From positions 310,001 through 374,000 of the forward strand of contig JBAOHQ010000008.1 in assembly GCA_037045185.1 (NCBI GenBank): DNA of 64,000 nt, written 5' to 3'. This stretch comes from JAKOUY01 sp037045185 (GTDB taxonomy: Bacteria > Actinomycetota > Acidimicrobiia > Acidimicrobiales > Ilumatobacteraceae). Positions within the stretch are counted from its first letter, which is position 1, and the number at the start of each line of letters is the position of its first letter. Made by a program: the position numbers and the translations under genes. Below, piece after piece: positions 56,148-64,000 of this stretch. A model generated the notes under the pieces. That model saw only the letters and a program-made list of their open reading frames with translations, did not search any database and was not told the origin of the DNA.

Positions 56148-57056
56148 GTGAGCGCAGCGGAGTCGACACATGCCCGGTACACCGCGGCCGCCGTCGAGCT
56201 GCCGACCGTGGGCCTGCTGGTCGCCAACGACGGGGTGATCGCCGCCCTGGTCGTGGCCCACCGGTCGATCCCGCTCCCGCTCCTCGTGGTCGCCTTCGCC
56301 GTGTGCGGGGCGATGCACATGTCCCTCCAGCACGAGGCGCTGCACGGGCACCCCACGCCGTATCAGTGGCTCAACGAGCTGCTGGTCACGGTGCCCTCGT
56401 TCATCTGGCTCAGCTTCCCGGCGTATCGCGACAGCCACCGGCTGCACCACCGCGTCGAGCTCACCCACCCGCAGGCCGATCCGGAGTCGTTCTACGTCGA
56501 CCAGCAGACCTGGGACCGCTCCTCGCGGCTGTGGCGAGCCGTGCTGGTGGCCAACCGCACCCTCCTCGGGCGGATGCTGATGTGGCCGGTGGTGGCGATG
56601 GCACGAGGGATCTGGTCACTGCTGCGCGCCGCAGGGAGGACCTGGCGCGGCCTGCTGGCTCTTGCCGGGCATGCGTTGGCGACGTGGGCCACGCTGTGGC
56701 TCGTGACCGTGGCTGGCGGGGTGCCGTGGTGGGTGTTCGCCGTCGGGTTCATCTACGGTGGCCTGTCCCTCACCTACCTCCGTTCGTTCGCCGAGCATCT
56801 GGCCGTCGCCGACGGGGTACCGTCGGCGATGGTGCGCACGAACTGGTTCTGGTCGACGCTGTTCCTGAACAACAACCTGCACCATGCGCACCACGCCGCC
56901 CCCAACGTGGCCTGGTATCGCCTGCCGCAGACTGCCGAGATCCTCCATTCGGACCAGCGTGCCGCCGCCGGGGCCGGGCTGTATCTCGGCTACATCGAGG
57001 TGGCCAGGCGGCACCTGGTGCACCCCTTCTCCCAGCCGGTTCACCCGTACCGGTGA
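56148..57056 (+). CDS. Fatty-acid desaturase-like membrane di-iron protein
   Basis: About 302 residues from GTG 56148. The histidine boxes are HEALHGH, HRLHH and LHHAHHAAP, with four or more membrane segments between. Such enzymes desaturate or hydroxylate lipids or carotenoids with O2. The start is uncertain: the frame is open back to 56046 and an ATG at 56129 in another frame would need a +1 correction. Confidence 0.82.
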   Translation: MSAAESTHARYTAAAVELPTVGLLVANDGVIAALVVAHRSIPLPLLVVAFAVCGAMHMSLQHEALHGHPTPYQWLNELLVTVPSFIWLSFPAYRDSHRLHHRVELTHPQADPESFYVDQQTWDRSSRLWRAVLVANRTLLGRMLMWPVVAMARGIWSLLRAAGRTWRGLLALAGHALATWATLWLVTVAGGVPWWVFAVGFIYGGLSLTYLRSFAEHLAVADGVPSAMVRTNWFWSTLFLNNNLHHAHHAAPNVAWYRLPQTAEILHSDQRAAAGAGLYLGYIEVARRHLVHPFSQPVHPYR

Positions 57057-57776
57057 CGGCCAGCCTGCCGATGTACCCGTTGGCCGGGTTGCGCCCGGCG
57101 ACGGAGCGGTGGTGGGCCGAGGTGGCCGGGGCGCTCGGCTCGACCGAGGCGCTGGCCCCGTGGGGCGCCGACGCCGGCGCGCTGTGGCGCGACCCGGACC
57201 TGACCCTGTCGCAGGCCTGCGGTTGGCCCGTGGCCACGTCGCTGGCCGGGGCGGTGCGCGTCGTGGGGGCCCTCGCTTACCGCACGCCGCGCTGGCGCGG
57301 CACCAGCTACGCCAGCGTGATCGTGGCCGGGCGACCCGGCGAGGTGGCCGAGTTCCGCGGCGGGCGTGCCGCGGTGAACTCCCTCGACAGCCTGTCCGGA
57401 TGGATCAGTCTGGTGGCGGCGTTGGGCTGCAAGCCGGCGGACCTGGTGATCACCGGGGCGCACCTCGGCTCGCTGCACGCCGTGCAGGCCGGCACGGCGG
57501 ACGTCGCGGCAATCGACGCACTCACCCTGGACTACGTACGCCGCCTCCATCCGGAGCTGGTGGACGGTCTGCACGAGGTCGGCCGCGGCCCGGACATCCC
57601 CACACTCCCGCTGATCACGTCGATCCGCGCCAGCGACGCCGAGGTGGCAGCGCTGCGCAGCGCGCTCGGCGAGCGCCAGCCGCTCGCCCGCCGCCGCCGA
57701 ACTGTGGATCGACGGCTTCGCCGAGCTGGACGAGGCTGACTACGCGCCCATCCGCGCGCTAGAACCTGCGCCGTGA
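57053..57776 (+). CDS. PhnD-like binding-fold protein without signal peptide; frameshift near end
   Basis: About 240 residues after repair. The pattern AVNSLDSLSGWISL, GAHLGSLHAVQAG and VAAIDALTLDYVRRLHPE is that of PhnD-type phosphonate/phosphite binding proteins. There is no export signal. A +1 shift near 57695 hides the real ending AELWIDGFAELDEADYAPI. GTG start and stop each overlap the neighbouring genes by 4 bp, so it belongs to the operon with the Fe-dependent alcohol dehydrogenase. It may act as a cytosolic sensor or enzyme rather than a transporter part. Confidence 0.7.
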
Positions 57777-58924
57777 CGGTTCCGTACAGCATCGGCCGGG
57801 CGCCCGCGATCGAGGTGGGGGTGGTCGCCGCTGACCGCCTGCCGTCGCTGGTCGGCGGACGCGGCGCGGTGCTGGTGGTGGACGCGGCGCTTCGCGACGG
57901 GTTTGCCGCAGCCGTCGAGCGGGCCCTCGCCGAGACCGCCGACGTGCAGGTCAGCGAGGTCCCCCCGGGTGAACCGACGGCGGACTCGGTGGACGCAGTG
58001 GGTGAGGTGGTTCGCCGCCACCCCGCGGCCGTCGTCGTGGGCATCGGCGGCGGCAGCGTGCTGGACACGGCCAAGCAGGCCGCGATGGTGGCCGGCGGGC
58101 GGGCGTCCATCGAGCACTACGCCCTGTGCGCCAACCCGTTTCCCGAGCGGCGCACGATCGTCGCCGTCCCGACGACGAGCGGCACCGGCAGCGAGGTCAC
58201 CAGGACGTGCATCTTCACCGACCGGTCCGGGCGCAAGGTGTGGACCTGGGCCGACGGGATGCTCCCCGACGTCGTGCTCCTGGACCCGCGGGCGACGGTC
58301 TCGCTGCCGCCGGCGGTGACGGCGACGACCGGATTGGATGCGTTCGTCCATGCCATCGAGGCGGCCAGCGGCCGGCGGCGCAACGCCCTGGTCACCGCCC
58401 CGGCAGTGCAGGCGATGCGCCTGACGTTGACCCACCTGCCCCAGGCCGTGCGCACTGGGACGGATCTGCTCGCCCGCCAGGGGATGCAGGAGGCCGCGCT
58501 GCTGGCGGGGTTGGCCATCGACGCCGCCGGGACGGGCATGGCCCACAGCATCGGGCACGCTCTTGGCGCCCTGGCGCGGATGCCCCACGGCCTGGCCGTG
58601 TCGGTGGGGCTGCGTGCCGCGCTGGCATGGAACGTCGAGGGGGCGCAGGCTGCCTACGCCGACATCGCCGCCGGCCTGGGTGTCACCGCTGACGCCCTAC
58701 CCGCGATCTTCGAACGCCTCGCCGCCGAGGTCGGCGTGCACCGGGTCGCCCGCTCCTTCGGTCCCCTGGCGTTGACGCCCGCCGAGCTTGCCGAGGTCAT
58801 GGTGGCCGAGGAGAACCAGCCAATGTTCGCCAACAACGCCAGACCCGCCGGAAACGCCGAGCGGGATCTGCTGGCCGAGCGCACGCTTCGGCTGTGGAGC
58901 GACTACCTGGACGCCACCCCATGA
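57773..58924 (+). CDS. Iron-containing alcohol dehydrogenase
   Basis: 383 residues. NAD-binding GIGGGSVLDTAK, then VPTTSGTGSEVT and the metal-binding histidines in GLDAFVHAIEA and GMAHSIGHALGAL. Relatives include maleylacetate reductase and butanol dehydrogenases. Substrate unknown. GTG overlaps the upstream TGA. Confidence 0.9.
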   Translation: MTVPYSIGRAPAIEVGVVAADRLPSLVGGRGAVLVVDAALRDGFAAAVERALAETADVQVSEVPPGEPTADSVDAVGEVVRRHPAAVVVGIGGGSVLDTAKQAAMVAGGRASIEHYALCANPFPERRTIVAVPTTSGTGSEVTRTCIFTDRSGRKVWTWADGMLPDVVLLDPRATVSLPPAVTATTGLDAFVHAIEAASGRRRNALVTAPAVQAMRLTLTHLPQAVRTGTDLLARQGMQEAALLAGLAIDAAGTGMAHSIGHALGALARMPHGLAVSVGLRAALAWNVEGAQAAYADIAAGLGVTADALPAIFERLAAEVGVHRVARSFGPLALTPAELAEVMVAEENQPMFANNARPAGNAERDLLAERTLRLWSDYLDATP

Positions 58925-60045
58925 GCCGGATCGCCACGATCGAGATCAGCCATCACCGCCTTCCGCTCGACCCGCCGTTCCCGGCGTCATGGGACCCCAC
59001 CGCGCGCACCCAGTTCCCGGCCACCATCGTGCGCGTGACCGACGACGCCGGGCGCCAGGGGGTCGGCGCCGGCGATTCGATGTACGGCTTCGGGGACTAC
59101 GAACGGTGGTTCGTCGGCGAGGACCCGCTGGACCTCGACCGCCACGCTGCGGTGCTGTCGAACATCGAGTTCCACGCCGGGCGGCCGTGGCCGCTGGACG
59201 TGGCTCTGTGGGATCTCGCCGGCAAGATCCGTGAGCAGCCGATCTGGGCGATGCTCGGCGGGTCGAACCGGATCAGGGCCTACGCCTCCTCCGGGGTGCA
59301 CCGCTCCCCCGCCGAGATGGTCGATGTCGCCAGGCGAGCGATCTCGCTCGGCTACCCGGCATTGAAGGTCCGCTTCGGTCGCGCGGAGGTGGACGACGAC
59401 CTGGCGGTGGTGTCGGCCATCCGCGATGCGGTGGGCGACCGGTTGGCCCTGATGGTGGACTGCAACCAGGGTTGGCGGATGCCCTGGGACATCCGCCCGC
59501 CGTGGCGCCTCGATCGGGCCACCGAGGTGGCTGCCCGACTGGCTGCCGAGGACGTCTACTGGGTGGAGGAACCGCTGCACCGTGCCGACTACGACGGGAT
59601 GGCCGAGCTGCGCCGGCGGGTGCCCATCCGGGTGGCCGGCGGGGAGATGACCCGTGAGCCGTACGAGTTTCGCGAGCTGCTGCAACGCGACTGCCTGGAC
59701 GTCTTCCAACCGGATTGCGTGTGCACCCACGGCATCACCGGGCTCGCCCATCTGGCCAGGGAGATCGCTGCCGCCGGCAAGGTGTTCACGCCGCACACCT
59801 GGGGCAACGGCATCGGCCTGCTGGCCAACGCCCACCTCACGGCCGGCACCGTGGGGGCGCCGTTCATCGAGGTCCCGTTCGATCCCCCAGAGTGGACCAC
59901 GGCGCGCCGGGACTTCGTCCTGACCAGCACGATCGAAGTCGACGGGGACGGGTGGCTCACCCTCTCGGACCGCCCCGGGCTGGGATGCGACCTCGCCGAG
60001 GACGTCCTGGTCGCCACCCGCCAATCGGCTGCGACCTTCAGCTGA
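58921..60045 (+). CDS. Enolase-superfamily (mandelate racemase/muconate lactonizing) enzyme
   Basis: 374 residues. The capping domain is followed by the barrel with LKVRFG, metal ligands in MVDCNQGW, VEEPLH and GGEM, and HTWGNGIG. The first catalytic lysine motif reads KVR instead of KxK, and the last acid/base is His. That suggests a dehydratase-type member acting on an acid sugar or similar. It overlaps the alcohol dehydrogenase by 4 bp. Confidence 0.88.
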   Translation: MSRIATIEISHHRLPLDPPFPASWDPTARTQFPATIVRVTDDAGRQGVGAGDSMYGFGDYERWFVGEDPLDLDRHAAVLSNIEFHAGRPWPLDVALWDLAGKIREQPIWAMLGGSNRIRAYASSGVHRSPAEMVDVARRAISLGYPALKVRFGRAEVDDDLAVVSAIRDAVGDRLALMVDCNQGWRMPWDIRPPWRLDRATEVAARLAAEDVYWVEEPLHRADYDGMAELRRRVPIRVAGGEMTREPYEFRELLQRDCLDVFQPDCVCTHGITGLAHLAREIAAAGKVFTPHTWGNGIGLLANAHLTAGTVGAPFIEVPFDPPEWTTARRDFVLTSTIEVDGDGWLTLSDRPGLGCDLAEDVLVATRQSAATFS

Positions 60046-60053
60046 GCCGTCGC

Positions 60054-60059
60054 TATCGT
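60054..60059 (+). promoter_or_regulatory. -10 hexamer TATCGT for the EamA gene
   Basis: TATCGT lies 6 nt before the GTG at 60066. Confidence 0.5.
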
Positions 60060-60065
60060 CTCGCC

Positions 60066-60986
60066 GTGCCGCGCGCCCTGTCCCCCGTCGTGGCAACCGT
60101 GGTGGCCATCCTGTCCGGCGTGATCTGGAGCCTCGGGGCGGTGCACGTGGCCAAGGCCCACGCCGACGCCTTCCAGTACCTGATCTGGCGCTCGGTGGCC
60201 ATCATCTTCGTGCTGGAGGTCGTCGCCAGGATCCGCCGGGCGCCGTCACCGACGCGGATCGGGCTGTCGTCGGGCCGGCTGATGTGGCTGACCAGCATGA
60301 TGCTGCTGGTCGCCTCGATCGCCTTCGTCTACGCCGTGTCGGTGAACGGCGCGGCGCAATCCGCCTTCCTGGCCTCGATGACCCCCCTGTTCGCCGTCGT
60401 GATCAGCCATGTCGTGCTGGGCGAGCATCTGACGGGAACCACGGTCGTGGCGGTGGGGCTCGGGCTGGCCGGGCTGGTGATCATGGTCGGCGGCAACCTG
60501 GGTGGCGGCAGCGTCATCGGCAGCGTCTCGGCGGTGGCCTCCTCGGTCGGTTTCGCCGTGTACACGGTGTGCGTGCGCTCGGACCGGAGCAGGGATTGGT
60601 CGCCGGTCCTGCCCGGGTACGCCCTGGTGATGATCGGCATCTGCGCCGCGGTCACCCTGGCCAAGGGCAGGTCGCTCGTGCCTGGTGTCCAGCCCGTCAC
60701 CCTGGCGCTCATCCACGGCGGGCTGTACATCGTGGTCGGCACGCTCCTGTTCAACCTCGCGGCGCGCACCGTCCCCGCCGTGCACATGACGGTCTACGCC
60801 CAGGCGGAGATGGTGTGCGTGCCGGTCTGGGGTCTCCTACTGCTCAACGAGCACCCAGCGCACCGGACCATCGCCGGGGGCCTCGTGGTCTTCGCGGCGA
60901 TCACGATCAACGCCGTGTGGGGCGGGCGTCAGGCGTTGGAGGCCAGTGTGCCCGACGGCGAGCACGCCGTTCCTGCACAGGGCTGA
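60066..60986 (+). CDS. EamA/DMT-family metabolite transporter
   Basis: 306 residues with ten membrane helices in two EamA repeats. AVSVNGAAQSAFLASMTPLFA in the first and VYAQAEMVCVPVWGLLLLNE in the second are typical. It may export or import a metabolite of the adjoining catabolic genes. Leaderless GTG start. Confidence 0.88.
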   Translation: MPRALSPVVATVVAILSGVIWSLGAVHVAKAHADAFQYLIWRSVAIIFVLEVVARIRRAPSPTRIGLSSGRLMWLTSMMLLVASIAFVYAVSVNGAAQSAFLASMTPLFAVVISHVVLGEHLTGTTVVAVGLGLAGLVIMVGGNLGGGSVIGSVSAVASSVGFAVYTVCVRSDRSRDWSPVLPGYALVMIGICAAVTLAKGRSLVPGVQPVTLALIHGGLYIVVGTLLFNLAARTVPAVHMTVYAQAEMVCVPVWGLLLLNEHPAHRTIAGGLVVFAAITINAVWGGRQALEASVPDGEHAVPAQG

Positions 60987-61048
60987 GCCGGTTGTCCCCA
61001 GGAAATTCACCGGTTGTTGGCACTGACGATCCACAGGGTTCCTGGTTC

Positions 61049-61387
61049 ATGCTGTCACCCATGTCGTTGAGTGTCCGTACCACGGCCCGGTGGCCGCGCC
61101 GCCATGTCGAGGTCCTCGCGCCCGATGCCCGCCGCCAGCTGGAGCGCCTCGGGTGGCGAACGACGCTGGAGTACCGGGAGAACCACATCCGTGCCGCAAC
61201 GGGACAGCTGCTGGAGGTGGTGCCGGTCTGGACGGCAGAGGCCGAACAGTTCGACATGGGGGTACGCATGGTGACCGCCAGTGGGCCGACGCAGGCCGAA
61301 GCCTGGGCCGAGGTCCTCGACAAGGTGGTCAACCGGGAGTGGACGGACGTGATCCGCCGGCTCGTGTTGCGACCCGCTATGAGCTGA
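61049..61387 (+). CDS. Small hypothetical protein
   Basis: 112 residues, alpha/beta mixed (VRTTARWPRRHVEVLAPDAR, RRQLERLGWRTTLEYRENH, GPTQAEAWAEVLDKVVNREW). No family recognised. An alternative ATG is at 61061. Its last 11 bp overlap the convergent aldehyde dehydrogenase gene. Confidence 0.6.
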   Translation: MLSPMSLSVRTTARWPRRHVEVLAPDARRQLERLGWRTTLEYRENHIRAATGQLLEVVPVWTAEAEQFDMGVRMVTASGPTQAEAWAEVLDKVVNREWTDVIRRLVLRPAMS

Positions 61388-62760
61388 GGATCACCATGCG
61401 GATCTCGGTCATCTCGCGCACGCTGTAGGCCGGGCCCTCGCGGGTGTTGCCGCTGTCACGCAGCCCGCCGTAGGGCTGCTGGTCGGCACGCCAGGTGGGC
61501 ACCTCGTTGACCAGCACGCCGCCGAAGTCCAGTTCACGCACGGCCCGCAGGGCCGTGGTGACGTCGGCGGTGAAGATCGCCGCCTGCAGCCCGAACTTGG
61601 TGTCGTTGGCCATCTTCGAGCGCGTCGTCGAGGTGGTCGTACGGGGTGATGGCCACGACGGGGCCGAAGATCTCCTCGCGGCACACCTTCATGTCCGGCG
61701 TCGCCCCGGTGATCACGGTGGGGGCCAAGACACCGTCGTCGCCCACCGCCCCACCGGAGGCCACCGTCGCTCCCGCCTGGCGGGCCTCGTCGACCCAGCC
61801 GACGACCCGGTCGCGTTCGCTGATGGAGATCAACTGGCTGACGTCGGTGGACTCGTCCAACGGGTCGCCGACGCGCAGCGTGGCCACCTGGGCGACCAGC
61901 TCGTCGGTGAACTGCCCGGCGACGGACTGGTGGACGAAGATTCGCTGGGTGGAGATGCAGCTCTGACCGGCGTGGCTGAACCCGGCCACCTTGACCTTGG
62001 CCGCTGCGGTCTTCCAGTCGCCGTCGGCCTCGATGATCAACGGGGCGTTGTTGCCCAGCTCCAATCCAACGCGCTTGCGCGCCGCCCGGGCACGAATGCC
62101 CCAGCCGACCTCCGGTGATCCGGTGAAGGTGATCAAGGCGACGTCGGGATGGTCGACGATGGCGTTGCCGACGGTGCTGCCGCCGCCGGTGACGACGTGC
62201 AGGTAGTCGGCCGGCAGGCCGCACTCCTCGACCAGCATCGACGCCAGCGTCAGCGAGCTGAACGGGGTCTGGCTGGCCGGCTTCAACACCACCGGGCACC
62301 CGGCGGCGATGGCCGGCCCGAGCTTGTGGACCACGAGGTTGAGCGGGAAGTTGAACGGCGCGATGGCCCCGACGACGCCGATGGGGACGCGCAGGGTGAA
62401 GCCGATCTTGCCCTCCCCTCCGTTCAGGGCGTCGAGCGGCACGACGTCGCCGGCCAGGGTGCGCGCCTCGGCCGCGGCGAAGCGGAAGGTGCCGACGGCG
62501 CGCTCGGCCTCGACCCGGGCGGTCTTGATCGGCTTGGCGGCCTCCTTGGCGACGATCCGGGCGAACTCCTCCTTGCGGGCCGCGAGGCGCGTGGCCGCGT
62601 TGTCGAGGATCTCGGCCCGCTTCCACTGCGGAAGCGGGTTGTCGTGCAGGGCTCGCTTGGCGGCCTGCACGGCACGATCGACGTCCTCGGCGGTCTGGGC
62701 GGGGATCTCGCCGAGAAGCGAGCCGTCGTACGGTGAACGAACGGTGATGGTGTCCGGCAT
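61377..62760 (-). CDS. Aldehyde dehydrogenase; frameshift
   Basis: About 460 residues after repair. Catalytic Glu in ELGNNAPLII, Cys in HAGQSCISTQRIF and NAD contact FTGSPEVGWGI. After repair the C-terminus reads DHLDDALEMANDTKFGLQAA and ends in a typical GGLRDSGN. The extra A near 61619 (GAAG for GAG) shifts the frame by +1. Oxidises an aldehyde with NAD(P), substrate unknown. Confidence 0.9.
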
Positions 62761-62767
62761 GCCATGG

Positions 62768-62773
62768 ACGATA
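62768..62773 (-). promoter_or_regulatory. -10 hexamer TATCGT for the aldehyde dehydrogenase gene
   Basis: On the minus strand TATCGT lies 7 nt before the ATG at 62760. Confidence 0.5.
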
Positions 62774-62782
62774 CTGACTGCC

Positions 62783-63547
62783 GTGCAGCGCGGCGCCCGG
62801 GCTCCCCATCCGTACCTCGACTGGCCGCATCCCATCCCCTTCGCCCATCGCGGCGGCGCCAGCGACATGCCCGAGAACACGATGCCGGCGTTCGAGTACG
62901 CGGTGCGCCTCGGCTACCGGTACGTGGAGACCGACGTGCAGGTCACCGCCGACGGGGTGCTGCTCGCCTTCCATGACAACGACCTGCGCCGCACGTGCGG
63001 GCGCTCCGGACGGATCAGCGATCTGCCGTGGTCAGAGGTGCGCACGGCCAGGGTCTCGGGCGAGGCGCCGATCCCCACGCTGGACGAACTGCTCGGCACG
63101 TGGCCTGAGCTGCGCGTCAACATCGACTGCAAGTCCGACCAGGCGGTCGAGGCGTTGATCGCCGCCCTGCACCGGTCCCGAGCGCTGGACCGGGTGTGCG
63201 TGGGCGCCTTCAGTGACCGGCGCATCCGCCGGCTGCGCCGCTTGGTGGGCCCGCAGCTGTGCACCGCCCTCGGCCCGGCGGGCGTCGCCGCCCTGCTGGC
63301 CGGGACGTTGCGGGCGACGGCGGCGCGCACCGCCCAGGTGCCCGTGCGCCAGGGGCCACTGGCCGTGACGACGGCGGCGTTCGTTCGCCGGGCCCACGCC
63401 CTGGGAGTAGCCGTTCACGTGTGGACCATCGACGACGCGGCGGAGATGGAGCGGCTGCTCGACCTGGGCGTGGACGGGGTGATGACGGACCGACCCACCG
63501 TGCTGCGCGAGGTGTTCGAACGGCGCGCCTGGTGGGTGGGCGCGTGA
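62783..63547 (+). CDS. Glycerophosphodiester phosphodiesterase
   Basis: 254 residues. The family start FAHRGGASDMPENTMPAFEY has the catalytic His-Arg, followed by ETDVQVTADGVLLAFHDNDL with the metal ligands and second His. The C-terminal VHVWTIDDAAEMERLLDLGV is also typical. GATACT lies 7 nt before the GTG. Its stop overlaps the next GTG by 4 bp. Confidence 0.92.
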   Translation: MQRGARAPHPYLDWPHPIPFAHRGGASDMPENTMPAFEYAVRLGYRYVETDVQVTADGVLLAFHDNDLRRTCGRSGRISDLPWSEVRTARVSGEAPIPTLDELLGTWPELRVNIDCKSDQAVEALIAALHRSRALDRVCVGAFSDRRIRRLRRLVGPQLCTALGPAGVAALLAGTLRATAARTAQVPVRQGPLAVTTAAFVRRAHALGVAVHVWTIDDAAEMERLLDLGVDGVMTDRPTVLREVFERRAWWVGA

Positions 63548-64000
63548 CCCTGCTCCTGCCGGCCCTCGCCGAGCCACACGCCCACCTCGACAAGGCATTC
63601 CTGGCCGAACGAGTGGTCAACACCTCCGGTGACCTGATGGGCGCGATCCTGGCGATGGAGGCCGCTCGCCCCACCATCACCGTCGCCGACACCATCGAGC
63701 GCGCCGAGCGGGCGGCGCGGATGATGATGGCCAACGGGGTGACAGCCATCCGAACCCACGCCGACGTGACCGAGTCCAACGGGCTGGCCTCGGCCGAGGC
63801 GCTGATCGAGGTCCGCCGCCGCCTGGCCGGGGAGGTGGAGATCCAGGTCGTCGCCCTGACCGGGTGGCCGGTCGTCGGTCCCGCCGGTGCCGCGCACCGC
63901 CGCCTGCTGGGTGAGGCCATCGACCTGGGAGTCGACCGGGTGGGCGGCTGCCCGCACCTGGAAGACGACCCCGACGCGGCTACCGAGGTGTTCCTGGAGG
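63544..64000 (+). CDS. Amidohydrolase (cytosine deaminase-like), 3' end cut by window edge
   Basis: The first 152 residues are visible. PHAHLDKAF carries the HxH metal motif, and VTAIRTHADVTESN and the strand VQVVALTGWPV match cytosine deaminase/ N-isopropylammelide-type amidohydrolases. GTG overlaps the preceding stop. The remainder lies beyond the window. Confidence 0.8.
   Translation, partial: MTLLLPALAEPHAHLDKAFLAERVVNTSGDLMGAILAMEAARPTITVADTIERAERAARMMMANGVTAIRTHADVTESNGLASAEALIEVRRRLAGEVEIQVVALTGWPVVGPAGAAHRRLLGEAIDLGVDRVGGCPHLEDDPDAATEVFLE

Overview
The window is 64 kb of very GC-rich, densely packed DNA from an actinobacterium. The evidence is a WhiB protein, a DUF4193 protein, an F420-type (LLM) oxidoreductase, and the block gcvH-FHA(garA)-MerR(ftsR)-DUF151-MerR(resR)-gcvT, which matches the Mycobacterium Rv1826-Rv1830 neighbourhood. 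Many GTG starts and 4-bp gene overlaps fit. I think class Acidimicrobiia is likely, but that is inference.

Layout. 0-9 kb: housekeeping and small genes (GNAT, crotonase, gamma-carbonic anhydrase, PrmA-like methyltransferase, WhiB, threonine aldolase, Fe(II) oxygenase, RpiR regulator). 9.4-11.1 kb: a long structured leader and a LysM/NlpC-P60 wall hydrolase. 11-18.6 kb: the glycine cleavage genes gcvP, gcvT and gcvH with the MerR/FHA block. 18.6-31.7 kb: sugar nucleotidyltransferase, pgsA, HIT, LuxR, SRAP, tRNA-Pro(GGG), der, a DUF512 radical-SAM protein and ispH. 32-35 kb: acyl-CoA dehydrogenase and ligase. 34.9-54.2 kb: a large methylated-amine catabolic island holding a corrinoid protein, a TetR regulator, two MttB-family methyltransferases, a dimethylglycine-dehydrogenase-like protein, four sarcosine-oxidase-like subunits, an oligopeptide-type ABC transporter and a TMADH-like flavoprotein. 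54-64 kb: sulfate-exporter-like permease, desaturase, and a second catabolic cluster (PhnD-like protein, Fe-alcohol dehydrogenase, enolase-superfamily enzyme, EamA permease, aldehyde dehydrogenase, GDPD, amidohydrolase cut by the window edge).

How it could work together (inference). A betaine is imported by the Opp-type transporter and loses one methyl group to the corrinoid protein through an MttB-family enzyme. The DMGDH-like and sarcosine-oxidase-like enzymes remove the remaining methyls to tetrahydrofolate, and the glycine cleavage system 20-30 kb away oxidises the glycine. The second MttB gene is paired with a TMADH-like demethylase, so a second betaine such as proline betaine is plausible. 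A shared motif lies in front of the corrinoid gene and both mttB genes, with a TetR gene in the middle.

Two window-wide patterns matter. First, about twenty transcription-unit starts have a TANNNT hexamer 6-8 nt before the start codon, the signature of leaderless mRNAs. Second, about twenty genes or gene segments are interrupted by single-base frameshifts, and every one is repaired by removing one base. This points to insertion errors in the assembly rather than to pseudogenes. Coordinates of those genes below span the repaired reading frame.
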